Assembly: GCF_029266855.1 (NCBI RefSeq)
Contig: NZ_JAQSWB010000003.1
Span: forward strand, 186,001-250,000
DNA from: Fluviicola sp.
GTDB taxonomy: Bacteria; Bacteroidota; Bacteroidia; Flavobacteriales_D; Crocinitomicaceae
Length of the DNA stretch: 64,000 bases
Direction of reading: 5' to 3'
The notes under the pieces are model-generated. The model searched no databases and was not told the DNA's origin. It was given only the letters and a program-made list of their open reading frames with translations. The position numbers and the translations under genes were made by a program. Shown here piece after piece: positions 9,376 to 17,358 of this stretch. Every line of letters starts with the position of its first letter. Position 1 is the stretch's first letter.

Positions 9376-9406
9376 AAAAAACCAACAAGATTGCTTGTTG
9401 GTTTTT
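9376..9406 (-). terminator. Intrinsic terminator after glmS
   Basis: A hairpin AAAAACCAACAAG / CTTGTTGGTTTTT with a 4-base loop lies between the glmS stop and the KAP start. The arms end in A- and T-runs, so it could work both ways. Only 23 bp separate it from the KAP start codon, so KAP is either read through from glmS or has a very compact promoter. Confidence 0.85.
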
Positions 9407-9427
9407 AATAATTAGAATTTATCTCAT

Positions 9428-11272
9428 TTACTCTACAGTAACCGATTTCGCCAGGTTTCTAGGCTGATCCACGTTACAGTCTCTCATTACCGCGATGTGG
9501 TAGCTCAATAACTGGAATGGAATCGTTGCCAAAATAGGAACCAGGTGCTCATCCGTATCCGGAATTTCAATTACATGATCAGCCATGGCTTTTACGTCTA
9601 CATCACCTTCTGTAACGATTGCGATGATCTTTCCTTTACGTGCTTTTACTTCCTGGATATTGCTGACTACTTTCTCATACGAAGTTCCTTTGGTTGCAAT
9701 TACGAAAACCGGCATTTCTTCATCAATCAATGCGATTGGGCCGTGTTTCATTTCTGCGGCAGGATAACCTTCTGCATGGATGTACGAAATTTCTTTCAGT
9801 TTTAATGCTCCTTCCAATGCTACCGGGAAAGAACTTCCTCTTCCAAGGTAAAGTGCATTGTTCGCATCTTTATAGATCTTCGCGATCTCTTCTATCTCCG
9901 CATTTCTTTCCAAAACACGTTTCACTTTATCCGGAATTACTTCCAGTTCCGAAAGCATTGTTCTGAATTTAGACTCGCTTAAAGTTCCTTTTTTATGAGC
10001 TAAAGAAAGCGCCATCAAAGTCAAAACAGTTACCTGAGCAGTAAATGCTTTTGTAGAAGCAACTCCGATCTCCGGTCCTGCGTGTGTGTAAGATCCTGCA
10101 TCCGTAATACGCGAAATAGAAGATCCTACTACGTTACAAATTCCAAGAATAGTTGCTCCTTTTGATTTTGCAAGTTCAAGAGCGGCTAATGTATCGGCCG
10201 TTTCGCCTGATTGAGAAACTGCGATTACGATATCATTTTCGTTGATGATCGGATTTCTGTATCTGAATTCAGATGCGTATTCTACTTCTACATTGATACG
10301 GGCCAGATCTTCGAATAAATATTCTCCGACCAAACACGCATGCCACGATGTTCCGCAGGCAACCATCACAATGCGCTGAGCATTGATCATTTTTTGTTCG
10401 TAATCTTTTATTCCTCCCAAGGAAACCCACCCTTCAGATGCATTTAAGCGTCCGCGGAAACAGTCTTTAATGGAACGTGGCTGTTCGTGGATCTCTTTTA
10501 ACATGAAATGCTCATATCCGCCTTTTTCAAGTGCTTCCAGTTGCATTTCCAATTCCTGAACATAAGGTGTTTTCGGCTGGTTGCGGAGGTTTGTAATGTT
10601 TAATCCTGTGACAAGGTCTACTACTGCAATTTCTTCATCCTCCAGGTAAACAACCTGGTTGGTATATTCGATAATTGGAGTAGCATCAGATGCCAGGTAA
10701 AAATCATTCTCTTTACCGATTCCAACCACTAAAGGAGAACTCTTACGAGCCGCGATCAGTTGGTTTGGATTATCGGAAGAAATAACCACGATGGCATAAG
10801 CTCCGATCACATTTTGCAATGCCATACGAACAGCTGTAGCCAGATCAACATTTTCTTTCTTTTGAATATCATCGATTAAGTGAACCAATACTTCCGTATC
10901 CGTCTGACTTTTGAAATGATAACCGCGAACGATCAATTCTTCTTTTAAACTGTTATAGTTTTCAATGATCCCGTTGTGGATCAAAGCCATTTTTTCGTTG
11001 TTTGAAAAGTGCGGATGTGCATTGATGTCATTCGGGGCTCCGTGAGTAGCCCAGCGTGTATGCCCAATTCCAGCATGCCCTGCCAGATTTTGTCCGGCTG
11101 CAAATTCTTCTAAATTGGATACTTTTCCCTGACGTTTGTACAGATTTACTTTTCCTGCGTCCAGCAATGCAATACCTGCACTGTCATACCCGCGATATTC
11201 CAAGCGCTTTAATCCTTTAATTAAGATTGGATAAGCTTCTTTCTTTCCGATATATGCTACAATTCCACACAT
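9428..11272 (-). CDS. glmS: Glutamine-fructose-6-phosphate aminotransferase (isomerizing)
   Basis: GlmS makes glucosamine-6-phosphate from fructose-6-phosphate and glutamine, the entry step to UDP-GlcNAc for peptidoglycan and LPS. The N-terminal glutaminase domain begins with the catalytic Cys (MCGIVAYIG) and has HTRWATHG and a GNDxxxN-like HNGIIENY; two SIS sugar-isomerase domains follow (VACGTSWHA, VSQSGETADT, GRGSSFPVALEGALKLKE) and it ends in the usual LAKSVTVE. Its 614 residues are the expected size. It follows the DUF4270 gene with a 2-bp gap in one operon. Confidence 0.98.
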   Translation of the reverse strand: MCGIVAYIGKKEAYPILIKGLKRLEYRGYDSAGIALLDAGKVNLYKRQGKVSNLEEFAAGQNLAGHAGIGHTRWATHGAPNDINAHPHFSNNEKMALIHNGIIENYNSLKEELIVRGYHFKSQTDTEVLVHLIDDIQKKENVDLATAVRMALQNVIGAYAIVVISSDNPNQLIAARKSSPLVVGIGKENDFYLASDATPIIEYTNQVVYLEDEEIAVVDLVTGLNITNLRNQPKTPYVQELEMQLEALEKGGYEHFMLKEIHEQPRSIKDCFRGRLNASEGWVSLGGIKDYEQKMINAQRIVMVACGTSWHACLVGEYLFEDLARINVEVEYASEFRYRNPIINENDIVIAVSQSGETADTLAALELAKSKGATILGICNVVGSSISRITDAGSYTHAGPEIGVASTKAFTAQVTVLTLMALSLAHKKGTLSESKFRTMLSELEVIPDKVKRVLERNAEIEEIAKIYKDANNALYLGRGSSFPVALEGALKLKEISYIHAEGYPAAEMKHGPIALIDEEMPVFVIATKGTSYEKVVSNIQEVKARKGKIIAIVTEGDVDVKAMADHVIEIPDTDEHLVPILATIPFQLLSYHIAVMRDCNVDQPRNLAKSVTVE

Positions 11273-11274
11273 GT

Positions 11275-12621
11275 CTATTTGAATTCAGTGTATTTAATAA
11301 CTAATTTAGGTTTTGCCTTAAAAGGTGAGGCAGGACCATTAAAGACTATTCGTTCCGCCGTACAATTAAAGTACAGGGAAGACTGATAAAGGTATAAGCC
11401 CCTGTTTTCTGCCTTTCCAGAAACAATGTCCTGGATGTAATCTCTTAAATCAAGAATAAATGCTTTCTGATTATTATCGTATGATGCAGTTCTGAAAGTT
11501 ACAATTTTCCCACTATCCGTTTTGTATCCCAATTCCAGAGTTATACTCGGATAGTAGACGTCTTTGTTGTGATAGGACACTGGAATGTAAAGAAGTGCAT
11601 TGTTGATTACAGAATTACTTTTCAAATCTTTAACGGATGGAAATTCTATTACTGCTCTGCTGTCAAAAGACTGCGTGTAGAATTGAGTCTGACCATTCAA
11701 CGGATTTGCAAGAACATCCGCAATGTGATATGAAAGGTGATTAACCTCTACATGATTGAAATCACCGCATGAAGAATTTACTACTAATTCAACTCTGCGC
11801 TGAGTTGTCGGATTTTCTGAATGCTTAAAGTAGATGGTCATCTTCGTATCACTGCTTCCCAGGTTGAAATATAAAACGGCACCTTTACCGATCCCGGGTG
11901 ATGCATTTGCAACATTTATTTTAAATCCTTTGAAGTAACCCGAGTTCAGAAATTCGTCACCGCTTACAAAAGCGCCGTTGCCGGCAATAATATCGTCTAC
12001 GAACTGCTGGCCCAAGGTATTGTCCAGTTTCAATCTGAGCTGGGGTCTCAATGCGTCAATATCACCGTCGCCATCTTTATCAATATGCACAGAATCGGTG
12101 GTGTTTGGTGTCTGCGTAGCAGATCCCGGATCAACCAGATTTGATCCCATGGTTGCTTTTGTAGTATGTCTGTAATAAGTGGAATCTTTATGTAATTTTT
12201 CACTAAGCTGATGAATCTCAAAAGTTTGCGGGTCTAGTTTGCCGTAATAACCACCGTAAGCCAAACTTAAAACTACAGAATCCACGGTAGCTGTTCCATC
12301 TGGAAGCGTAACTGTTCCGCTGAGCGACAATTGTGTGTACAGGGAAGTATTTACAATTCCGAATTTCGGGTCATGGTAAGCTCCCAAAGTTCCATAAATC
12401 TGATTGTCGGTGGGTAAAGAGTCTTCCAAAACTGTATATGTTTTCAACTCGAAAGTATCCTTGCCACCTGCGGCCAATAAGTCATTAATATCCAGCACTT
12501 CTGTCCCGAATTCGGAGGATGTTTTTTTACAGCTTGGCAAAACGGAAACTGTAAATACAAAACAAGCGGAAAGTAAAATACCTTTCCGCCAGTTATTAGT
12601 TAGTTTTTTTAGATTCATCAT
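11275..12621 (-). CDS. DUF4270 family outer-membrane lipoprotein
   Basis: The protein begins with a signal peptide and lipobox (VSVLPSCKK, Cys about residue 31), so it is exported and lipidated. The body (GTLGAYHDPKFGIVNTSLYTQLSL early, a GNGAFVSGDEF segment midway) matches the Bacteroidota-specific DUF4270 family, whose function is not established. The place between a GlgA-like gene and glmS is a common arrangement for it. The start overlaps the stop of the GlgA-like gene by 4 bp (ATGA), and glmS starts 2 bp after its stop, so translation is likely coupled. Confidence 0.9.
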   Translation of the reverse strand: MMNLKKLTNNWRKGILLSACFVFTVSVLPSCKKTSSEFGTEVLDINDLLAAGGKDTFELKTYTVLEDSLPTDNQIYGTLGAYHDPKFGIVNTSLYTQLSLSGTVTLPDGTATVDSVVLSLAYGGYYGKLDPQTFEIHQLSEKLHKDSTYYRHTTKATMGSNLVDPGSATQTPNTTDSVHIDKDGDGDIDALRPQLRLKLDNTLGQQFVDDIIAGNGAFVSGDEFLNSGYFKGFKINVANASPGIGKGAVLYFNLGSSDTKMTIYFKHSENPTTQRRVELVVNSSCGDFNHVEVNHLSYHIADVLANPLNGQTQFYTQSFDSRAVIEFPSVKDLKSNSVINNALLYIPVSYHNKDVYYPSITLELGYKTDSGKIVTFRTASYDNNQKAFILDLRDYIQDIVSGKAENRGLYLYQSSLYFNCTAERIVFNGPASPFKAKPKLVIKYTEFK

Positions 12622-13448
12622 TGGATCAAAATACCTTCTTCTATCACTTTATCAAAGAACTCTGATAGTCCTTTTGTTAAATGTTCTTCCGGCAAATAAT
12701 TTAGTTTTAAACAAGTTGCGTCATCATAAACCTTCTGTAATTCCGGTTGAATTACCTCACTGCCTTGAATGACTCCATCGGAGAACGTTACTGCAGCTTT
12801 GGTTATTGCATCCAGCGTAGGCGATTTAACTAAATTTGTGACTTCCTCGTCAAATCCATCGAATTTCAATTTCTCATGGAAACGTTCGTTCCATGGAGAT
12901 TCAAATCCTTCTTTGTTGTCATAAATACTGTAAACCACTTTTGTATCTGCGAAATGCGGATCCTTATTGTAGATTTTTTTGATGTACAAAGGCATTAAAG
13001 ACGTCATCCAGCCGTGGCAATGGATTACATCCGGTTTCCAGCCAAGTTTTTTAACAGTTTCCAAAACACCACGACAGAAGAACATGCTTCTTTCGTCATT
13101 GTCACTGAAATCAGCTCCTTTATCATCAGCTACATTTGTCTTGCGTTTGAAGAATTCATCATTATCGATGAAATAAACCTGCAAGCGGGCAGCCGGAATT
13201 GACGCAACTTTAATGATCAAAGGGTGATCATTATCGTCAATTATGATATTCATTCCCGAAAGGCGGATTACTTCATGAAGTTGATGTCTTCTTTCATTAA
13301 TACTGCCAAAGCGAGGTGTGAAAACACGGATTTCTTTACCGTTCTCCTGAGTTCCTTGCGGAAGTTTGCGAGCGTTGTGAGAAATTTCTGTTTTAGCAAG
13401 AAATGGGTATATTTCCTGAGAAACAAAGAGAATTCTTTTCTTTTCCAT
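12618..13448 (-). CDS. Short glycogen/starch synthase-like (GT5 N-terminal) protein
   Basis: The 276-residue protein matches only the N-terminal Rossmann half of glycogen synthase (normal length about 480). It keeps LFVSQEIYPFLAKT at the start, RVFTPRFGSINERRHQLHEV, VYFIDNDEFFKRK and the PDVIHCHGWMTSLMP segment. The ADP-glucose-binding KTGGLADV element is replaced by KTEISHNA and the C-terminal catalytic half is absent, so synthase activity is doubtful. Similar short versions are common in Bacteroidota next to panC and DUF4270, suggesting a conserved non-canonical role. It starts a three-gene operon divergent from panC. Confidence 0.85.
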   Translation of the reverse strand: MEKKRILFVSQEIYPFLAKTEISHNARKLPQGTQENGKEIRVFTPRFGSINERRHQLHEVIRLSGMNIIIDDNDHPLIIKVASIPAARLQVYFIDNDEFFKRKTNVADDKGADFSDNDERSMFFCRGVLETVKKLGWKPDVIHCHGWMTSLMPLYIKKIYNKDPHFADTKVVYSIYDNKEGFESPWNERFHEKLKFDGFDEEVTNLVKSPTLDAITKAAVTFSDGVIQGSEVIQPELQKVYDDATCLKLNYLPEEHLTKGLSEFFDKVIEEGILIQ

Positions 13449-13484
13449 AGAATTCGATAGGGGAATTTTTGAATATTATAAGTG

Positions 13485-13516
13485 CAAAATTAAGAAAAAA
13501 AGACGGAATCTTCAAG
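13485..13516 (-). promoter_or_regulatory. Promoter of the GlgA-like/DUF4270/glmS operon
   Basis: On the minus strand, CTTG, a 20-bp spacer and TAATTTTG match the Bacteroidota -33/-7 layout (TTTG-N19-21-TAnnTTTG), except for the first base of the -33 box. The -7 box lies 37 bp before the GlgA-like ATG. Confidence 0.65.
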
Positions 13517-13524
13517 ATATTAAT

Positions 13525-13532
13525 ATAGTTTT
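13525..13532 (+). promoter_or_regulatory. -7 box of panC; decides the panC start
   Basis: TAGTTTTG fits TAnnTTTG. The TTG start used in the ORF track (13531) lies inside this box, so it cannot be within the transcript if the promoter is real. The promoter faces away from the GlgA-like promoter, from which it is separated by only 8 bp. Confidence 0.55.
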
Positions 13533-13563
13533 GCCTGCTTGTTTTGAACGAAAGGGTAGAAAT

Positions 13564-14412
13564 TTGGAAATAATCGACAAGGTAGAGGTGTTAAAGCAAG
13601 CTTTAAACTCAGCCCGAAAAGAAGGTAAAAGTATTGGTTTTGTGCCAACTATGGGTGCTCTGCATCAGGGGCATATGGACTTGGTAAGTCGCGCCAGTAC
13701 TGAGTGTGACCTTGTTGTTGTTAGTGTTTTTGTTAACCCGACCCAGTTCAATAACTCAGCGGATCTAAAGCATTATCCGCGCACTCCGGAAGCCGATGCA
13801 GAATTGTTGAAAAAATTCGGATGTGATTTGGCTTTTTTTCCCTCAAATACAGAAATTTATCCTGAAAACTGGGTATCTCCCCGGGTAGATTTAGATGGAT
13901 TGGACCTGGTAATGGAAGGAAAATTCCGTCCCGGTCATTTTAAAGGAGTGGTGGAGGTTGTTTCCCGCCTGTTTGAAATTGTAGAACCCGATAAAGCATT
14001 CTTCGGTTTAAAAGACTTTCAGCAGGTTGCAGTTATAAAAAAAATGGTGGAAGAACTGAATCTGCCACTGGAGATCGTTGCGTGTGAAACTTCCAGAACC
14101 GAAAAAGGACTTGCCATGAGCAGCCGGAATAAGCGTTTATCCGAAAGTCAAAAGGAGGAAGCCCTCATTATTTTCCGGACATTGTCGCAGGCAAAAGTTG
14201 ATGCGGGTAAATTCTCTCCGAAAGAAACAACAGCGCGGGCAATTGAAAATTTTGAGACAGGAAGTCTCAAACTGGAATACCTGACTATTGTAAATCCTGA
14301 TACCTTGCAGGAACTCACGGACAATTGGGTTCCCGGAGCTACTATGTGCATTGCTTGTTTCTGCGGAGAAGTAAGATTAATCGATAATTTGACATTAATT
14401 CCTAATTCCTAA
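13564..14412 (+). CDS. panC: Pantothenate synthetase
   Basis: PanC joins pantoate and beta-alanine with ATP in coenzyme A synthesis. The ATP-binding HxGH is in PTMGALHQGHMDL, the pantoate pocket region in FVNPTQFN, the conserved GKFRPGHFKGVVEVVSRLF follows, and the KMSKS-like loop is LAMSSRNKRLS. The track starts at TTG 13531; a second in-frame TTG at 13564 gives 282 residues, the family norm, lies beyond the TAGTTTTG box and has GAAAGGG upstream. No ATG exists before PTMG, so a TTG start is required. PanD, which supplies beta-alanine, follows 369 bp downstream. Confidence 0.93.
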   Translation: MEIIDKVEVLKQALNSARKEGKSIGFVPTMGALHQGHMDLVSRASTECDLVVVSVFVNPTQFNNSADLKHYPRTPEADAELLKKFGCDLAFFPSNTEIYPENWVSPRVDLDGLDLVMEGKFRPGHFKGVVEVVSRLFEIVEPDKAFFGLKDFQQVAVIKKMVEELNLPLEIVACETSRTEKGLAMSSRNKRLSESQKEEALIIFRTLSQAKVDAGKFSPKETTARAIENFETGSLKLEYLTIVNPDTLQELTDNWVPGATMCIACFCGEVRLIDNLTLIPNS

Positions 14413-14506
14413 TGCAGAACTGAATTGGGACTGTAATTTAGAGTTTGGCTTATAGGTGGTTAAATATATTTCTTTGGCGTTAAAAATATATACAAACGTC
14501 GCTATA

Positions 14507-14561
14507 TCTATGCTTTATCTATGCTTTATTCATGCTTCATTTATACCTGATTCATGCATTA
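14507..14561 (+). repeat. 11-bp degenerate tandem repeat, five units
   Basis: The units are TCTATGCTTTA, TCTATGCTTTA, TTCATGCTTCA, TTTATACCTGA and TTCATGCATTA. They fall in the 369-bp gap between panC and panD, which otherwise holds an interspersed repeat and the panD promoter. The period of 11 is close to one helical turn. Confidence 0.8.
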
Positions 14562-14678
14562 AAGTCGGTTCAATGCTGTTCGAAAATCGTGATTAACTTT
14601 AATTAATTACTGATTTGAGGAATAGTGACGTTCCAGATTCGTAATCAGGGTCTTCATAATTCGTAATTTTTCCCAAAT

Positions 14679-14744
14679 CACTTCCGTATTAATCCGTCAG
14701 CTGACGGATCGGGATTTAGTCTTTCCGCCGCGGCGGACTATCGC
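14679..14744 (-). repeat. Interspersed palindrome repeat, copy A (inverted)
   Basis: Read on the minus strand it gives AAAGACTAAATCCCGATCCG then GTCAGCTGACGGAT and a GGAAGTG flank, matching the third copy at 29.9 kb. The tail GCGATAGTCCGCCGCGG also matches the junction of the first two copies there. A further degenerate partial copy (GAAGACCCTGATTACGAATC, minus strand) lies at about 14,635-14,660. Confidence 0.75.
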
Positions 14745-14754
14745 TTTTTCTTCT

Positions 14755-14762
14755 TATCTTTG
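14755..14762 (+). promoter_or_regulatory. -7 box of panD
   Basis: TATCTTTG fits TAnnTTTG and lies 19 bp before the panD ATG. It starts 10 bp after the end of the interspersed repeat, so the repeat occupies the -33 region. Confidence 0.6.
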
Positions 14763-14781
14763 CACCTCGATTTTTACAAAC

Positions 14782-15132
14782 ATGTTGATACAAGTAGTCA
14801 AATCAAAAATTCACCGGGTACGTGTTACTCAAGCAGAATTGAATTATGTTGGAAGCATTACCATTGATGAAGCTTTGATGGAAGCGTCCAATTTGGTTGA
14901 AGGAGAGCGCGTTCAGGTTGTTAATATCAATAATGGCGAGCGACTTGAAACTTACGTTATAAAAGGTGACAAAGGAAGCGGTACAATTTGCCTGAATGGG
15001 CCGGCTGCGAGAAAAGTTGCTGTTGGTGATATGATCATAGTGATCGGTTACGGATATATGACTCCGGAAGAAGCCCGATCATTTAAACCCGCTTTGGTTT
15101 TCCCGAATGAATTGACTAATTTGATAGTCTAA
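14782..15132 (+). CDS. panD: Aspartate 1-decarboxylase
   Basis: PanD makes beta-alanine from aspartate with a pyruvoyl cofactor formed by self-cleavage. The cleavage site is Gly24-Ser25 in [11 protein letters not shown], the active-site Lys is in [10 protein letters not shown], and [16 protein letters not shown] is the family signature. Its 116 residues are the normal size. Its stop TAA shares a base with the ATG of the next gene, so the two are translationally coupled, although the neighbour has no known part in the CoA pathway. Confidence 0.97.
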   Translation: MLIQVVKSKIHRVRVTQAELNYVGSITIDEALMEASNLVEGERVQVVNINNGERLETYVIKGDKGSGTICLNGPAARKVAVGDMIIVIGYGYMTPEEARSFKPALVFPNELTNLIV

Positions 15133-16148
15133 TGAAAAGAGCAGCAGGTATTCTTCTAAAAACAGTTCTTCCACTGGCTCTAGGTGTTTATCTGATTTGG
15201 TATCTTTTCAATTCTATGGAAGCGGATGTGAAAACTGCTTTTTACAAAGCTCTTCGCGAAGCCAATTATTTCTGGATTTTCCTGTCCTTAATATTAAGTT
15301 TCATTGCTTTGCTTTCAAGAGCTTATCGTTGGAAATATCTATTGGAGCCAATGGGGTATAAAACCTCTTTTTGGAATCGGTATCATGCAATTATGATTGG
15401 GTACATTGTGAATCTCACAATTCCCAGGGCTGGAGAAGCCTCCCGTGCAGGAATGCTTTATCGTTCTGATGGGATTCCTTTCGCCAAATCGTTCGGAACT
15501 ATTTTGGCAGAACGTGTTTTTGACTTGATTATGCTTTGTTCTGTTGCTCTTATAGCTTCTATAGTTGGAGCGGGAGATTTTTGGAAAATCAAAGCATTAA
15601 TAGAGACCACTGACCCGGAGTCTGCATCCAAAGTTCAAGTGATTAAATGGATCATTATTGGAATTGTTCTTACGGTCCTTGGAGTCATATTTTCCATAAA
15701 AAGCATTCGTTTAAAAGTGATTGGTTTTGTGAAAGGTTTGTTCGCAGGCATTTTATCAGTTTTCAAGACAAAGAATCCAGGAGCATTTATAGGTCATACC
15801 TTGTTCATTTGGAGCCTGTATATTATTTATTTCGCGATCTGCTTTTTTGCTCTGGATGAAACATCAAATGTCCCATCGACCGGAATGTTACTTGCCTTTT
15901 TAGCCGGTTCATTAGGGATTACGCTCACAAACGGAGGGATTGGGGTTTTTCCGATAGTTGTGGGACTTGTTATTGAATATTACTTAAGAGATCAATACGG
16001 CAGCGAGGCGAAAGGAATCGGATATGCTTTAGGAATGATCATCTGGTCTTCGCAAACCGTATTGATCATTAGTCTTGGAGTATTGTCCTTTTTTCTCTTA
16101 CCAAAAAACTATTCAAAAGATGGGGAAATTCGAGCAAATCAAGAATAA
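15132..16148 (+). CDS. UPF0104 / lysylphosphatidylglycerol-synthase-like TM protein
   Basis: The 338-residue integral membrane protein has about eight hydrophobic helices (e.g. FWIFLSLILSFIALLSRA, LIMLCSVALIASIVGA). The conserved RAYRWKYLLEPMGY and NLTIPRAGEASRAGML segments are those of the UPF0104/AglD2 family, related to the flippase domain of MprF. The soluble aminoacyl-transferase domain of MprF is absent, so lipid movement is more likely than lysylation. It overlaps panD by one base and rfaE2 by 29 bp. Confidence 0.88.
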   Translation: MKRAAGILLKTVLPLALGVYLIWYLFNSMEADVKTAFYKALREANYFWIFLSLILSFIALLSRAYRWKYLLEPMGYKTSFWNRYHAIMIGYIVNLTIPRAGEASRAGMLYRSDGIPFAKSFGTILAERVFDLIMLCSVALIASIVGAGDFWKIKALIETTDPESASKVQVIKWIIIGIVLTVLGVIFSIKSIRLKVIGFVKGLFAGILSVFKTKNPGAFIGHTLFIWSLYIIYFAICFFALDETSNVPSTGMLLAFLAGSLGITLTNGGIGVFPIVVGLVIEYYLRDQYGSEAKGIGYALGMIIWSSQTVLIISLGVLSFFLLPKNYSKDGEIRANQE

Positions 16149-16635
16149 AGTCACTTCATTGGATGAAATGTCACAGCGGATCCGGGAATGGAAACAAGCC
16201 GGTGAAAAGGTCGTGTTTACAAACGGGTGCTTTGATATTTTGCATGAAGGACATGTTACTTACCTGGCAAAAGCTGCGGATTTCGGGTCCAAGCTGATCA
16301 TTGCGATTAATACGGATGCTTCGGTAAAAAGGCAGGGAAAAGGTGAGGAGCGGCCAATTAACCCGGAATCTTCAAGGGCATTGATCCTGGCAGCTTTGGA
16401 ATTTGTAGACGGCGTGGTGTTTTTCAATGAAGACACTCCTGTTTCCCTTATCGAATCACTGAAACCCGATGTTTTGGTGAAAGGTGCCGACTACGATGCG
16501 AATGAATCCGATCCTTCAAATAAAAAATATATTGTTGGCAGAGAGGCCATGCTTGCAAACGGAGGAGAGGTGAAAACCGTTGCTTTGGTTGAAGGTTTCA
16601 GCACAACGAATATTGTGAAGAAATTAAAAGCTTAG
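16120..16635 (+). CDS. rfaE2: D-glycero-beta-D-manno-heptose 1-phosphate adenylyltransferase
   Basis: The protein is a single nucleotidyltransferase domain, equal to the C-terminal domain of E. coli HldE, which makes ADP-heptose for LPS inner core. It has FTNGCFDILHEGHVTYL with the HxGH-type site, NTDASVKRQGKGEERP and a DVLVKGADY segment. The track starts at an ATG (16075) inside the upstream gene; ATG at 16120 gives MGKFEQIKNKV and 171 residues, the usual length. The stand-alone kinase partner is not in the window. Confidence 0.92.
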   Translation: MGKFEQIKNKVTSLDEMSQRIREWKQAGEKVVFTNGCFDILHEGHVTYLAKAADFGSKLIIAINTDASVKRQGKGEERPINPESSRALILAALEFVDGVVFFNEDTPVSLIESLKPDVLVKGADYDANESDPSNKKYIVGREAMLANGGEVKTVALVEGFSTTNIVKKLKA

Positions 16636-16686
16636 GACGCAGTTTATTCCACGTCCCAAACTTCTAATCAGTTCCAGAACTCAAAA

Positions 16687-17358
16687 TCAGATCGCGATCG
16701 TAAGTACCAGCACAGTACTTGTTGTGTTGGAAACAGTTCCGGCTGCAGGAATTTGTGCCTGAATTGGTAATCCGTCTGCTGTTTCTTCATCTGTAATCAC
16801 TTCATCATCCGGACTTCTTAATTCATAAGTGAATCCTAGGTTCTGAATCAATTCTTTCGTTTCTTCATTCCAATTTTTAGTAGTCAGGTCAGGAACGATT
16901 CGAATTTCAGACAGACTCTGAGGTGGTGGAACAGGAACTATTTTGAACTTCAGTTTCGCCATTGCATTTGATTGTAATCCGAAGCGGTTGACATTTCCTG
17001 CATTTAGCGGCGTTGCATTAATTGCATATTTGGACAGGGCATAACCCGCAACCGGACTGGATTGTTCGGATTTCAAATCAAGCGACAGGGAAATCTGTGC
17101 TTCAACTTCTGTTTCGGGAATGGTATAAAAAGTGGGTTGATATCCCATTCCACGAATTAAATTCAGGAGTTTCAGTTCTTCTTCGGTTCTTTCATCGTCT
17201 TTACTGAGGTCATAGATTTCCAAAGTTTGCTGAAGAGCTCCCTGATCCAGGGCAGCCTGGGCATCTCCGACTCCCTGACCTACAGAACTGATCAATTCTC
17301 CCAACGGACTGCCGAGCAGCTCGCTGAATAATTGTACTGGGTTGTTAGTATCACTCAT
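16687..17358 (-). CDS. Core-block protein with C-terminal PASTA domain (cluster gene 10)
   Basis: The N-terminal block SPLGELISSVGQGVGDAQAALD (about residues 17-38) is shared with the other cluster proteins; next come the strand block GYQPTFYTIPETEVEAQISLS and the third block (AKLKFKIVPVPPPQSL, near 140). Residues 152-223 form a PASTA-like domain (RIVPDLTTKNWNEETKELIQNLGF, ending QIPAAGTVSNTTSTVLVLTI). There is no signal peptide or membrane helix. PASTA domains normally lie outside the cell on penicillin-binding proteins and Ser/Thr kinases, so this context is odd. The start overlaps the previous gene by 8 bp. It is the last gene of the cluster. Confidence 0.8.
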   Translation of the reverse strand: MSDTNNPVQLFSELLGSPLGELISSVGQGVGDAQAALDQGALQQTLEIYDLSKDDERTEEELKLLNLIRGMGYQPTFYTIPETEVEAQISLSLDLKSEQSSPVAGYALSKYAINATPLNAGNVNRFGLQSNAMAKLKFKIVPVPPPQSLSEIRIVPDLTTKNWNEETKELIQNLGFTYELRSPDDEVITDEETADGLPIQAQIPAAGTVSNTTSTVLVLTIAI

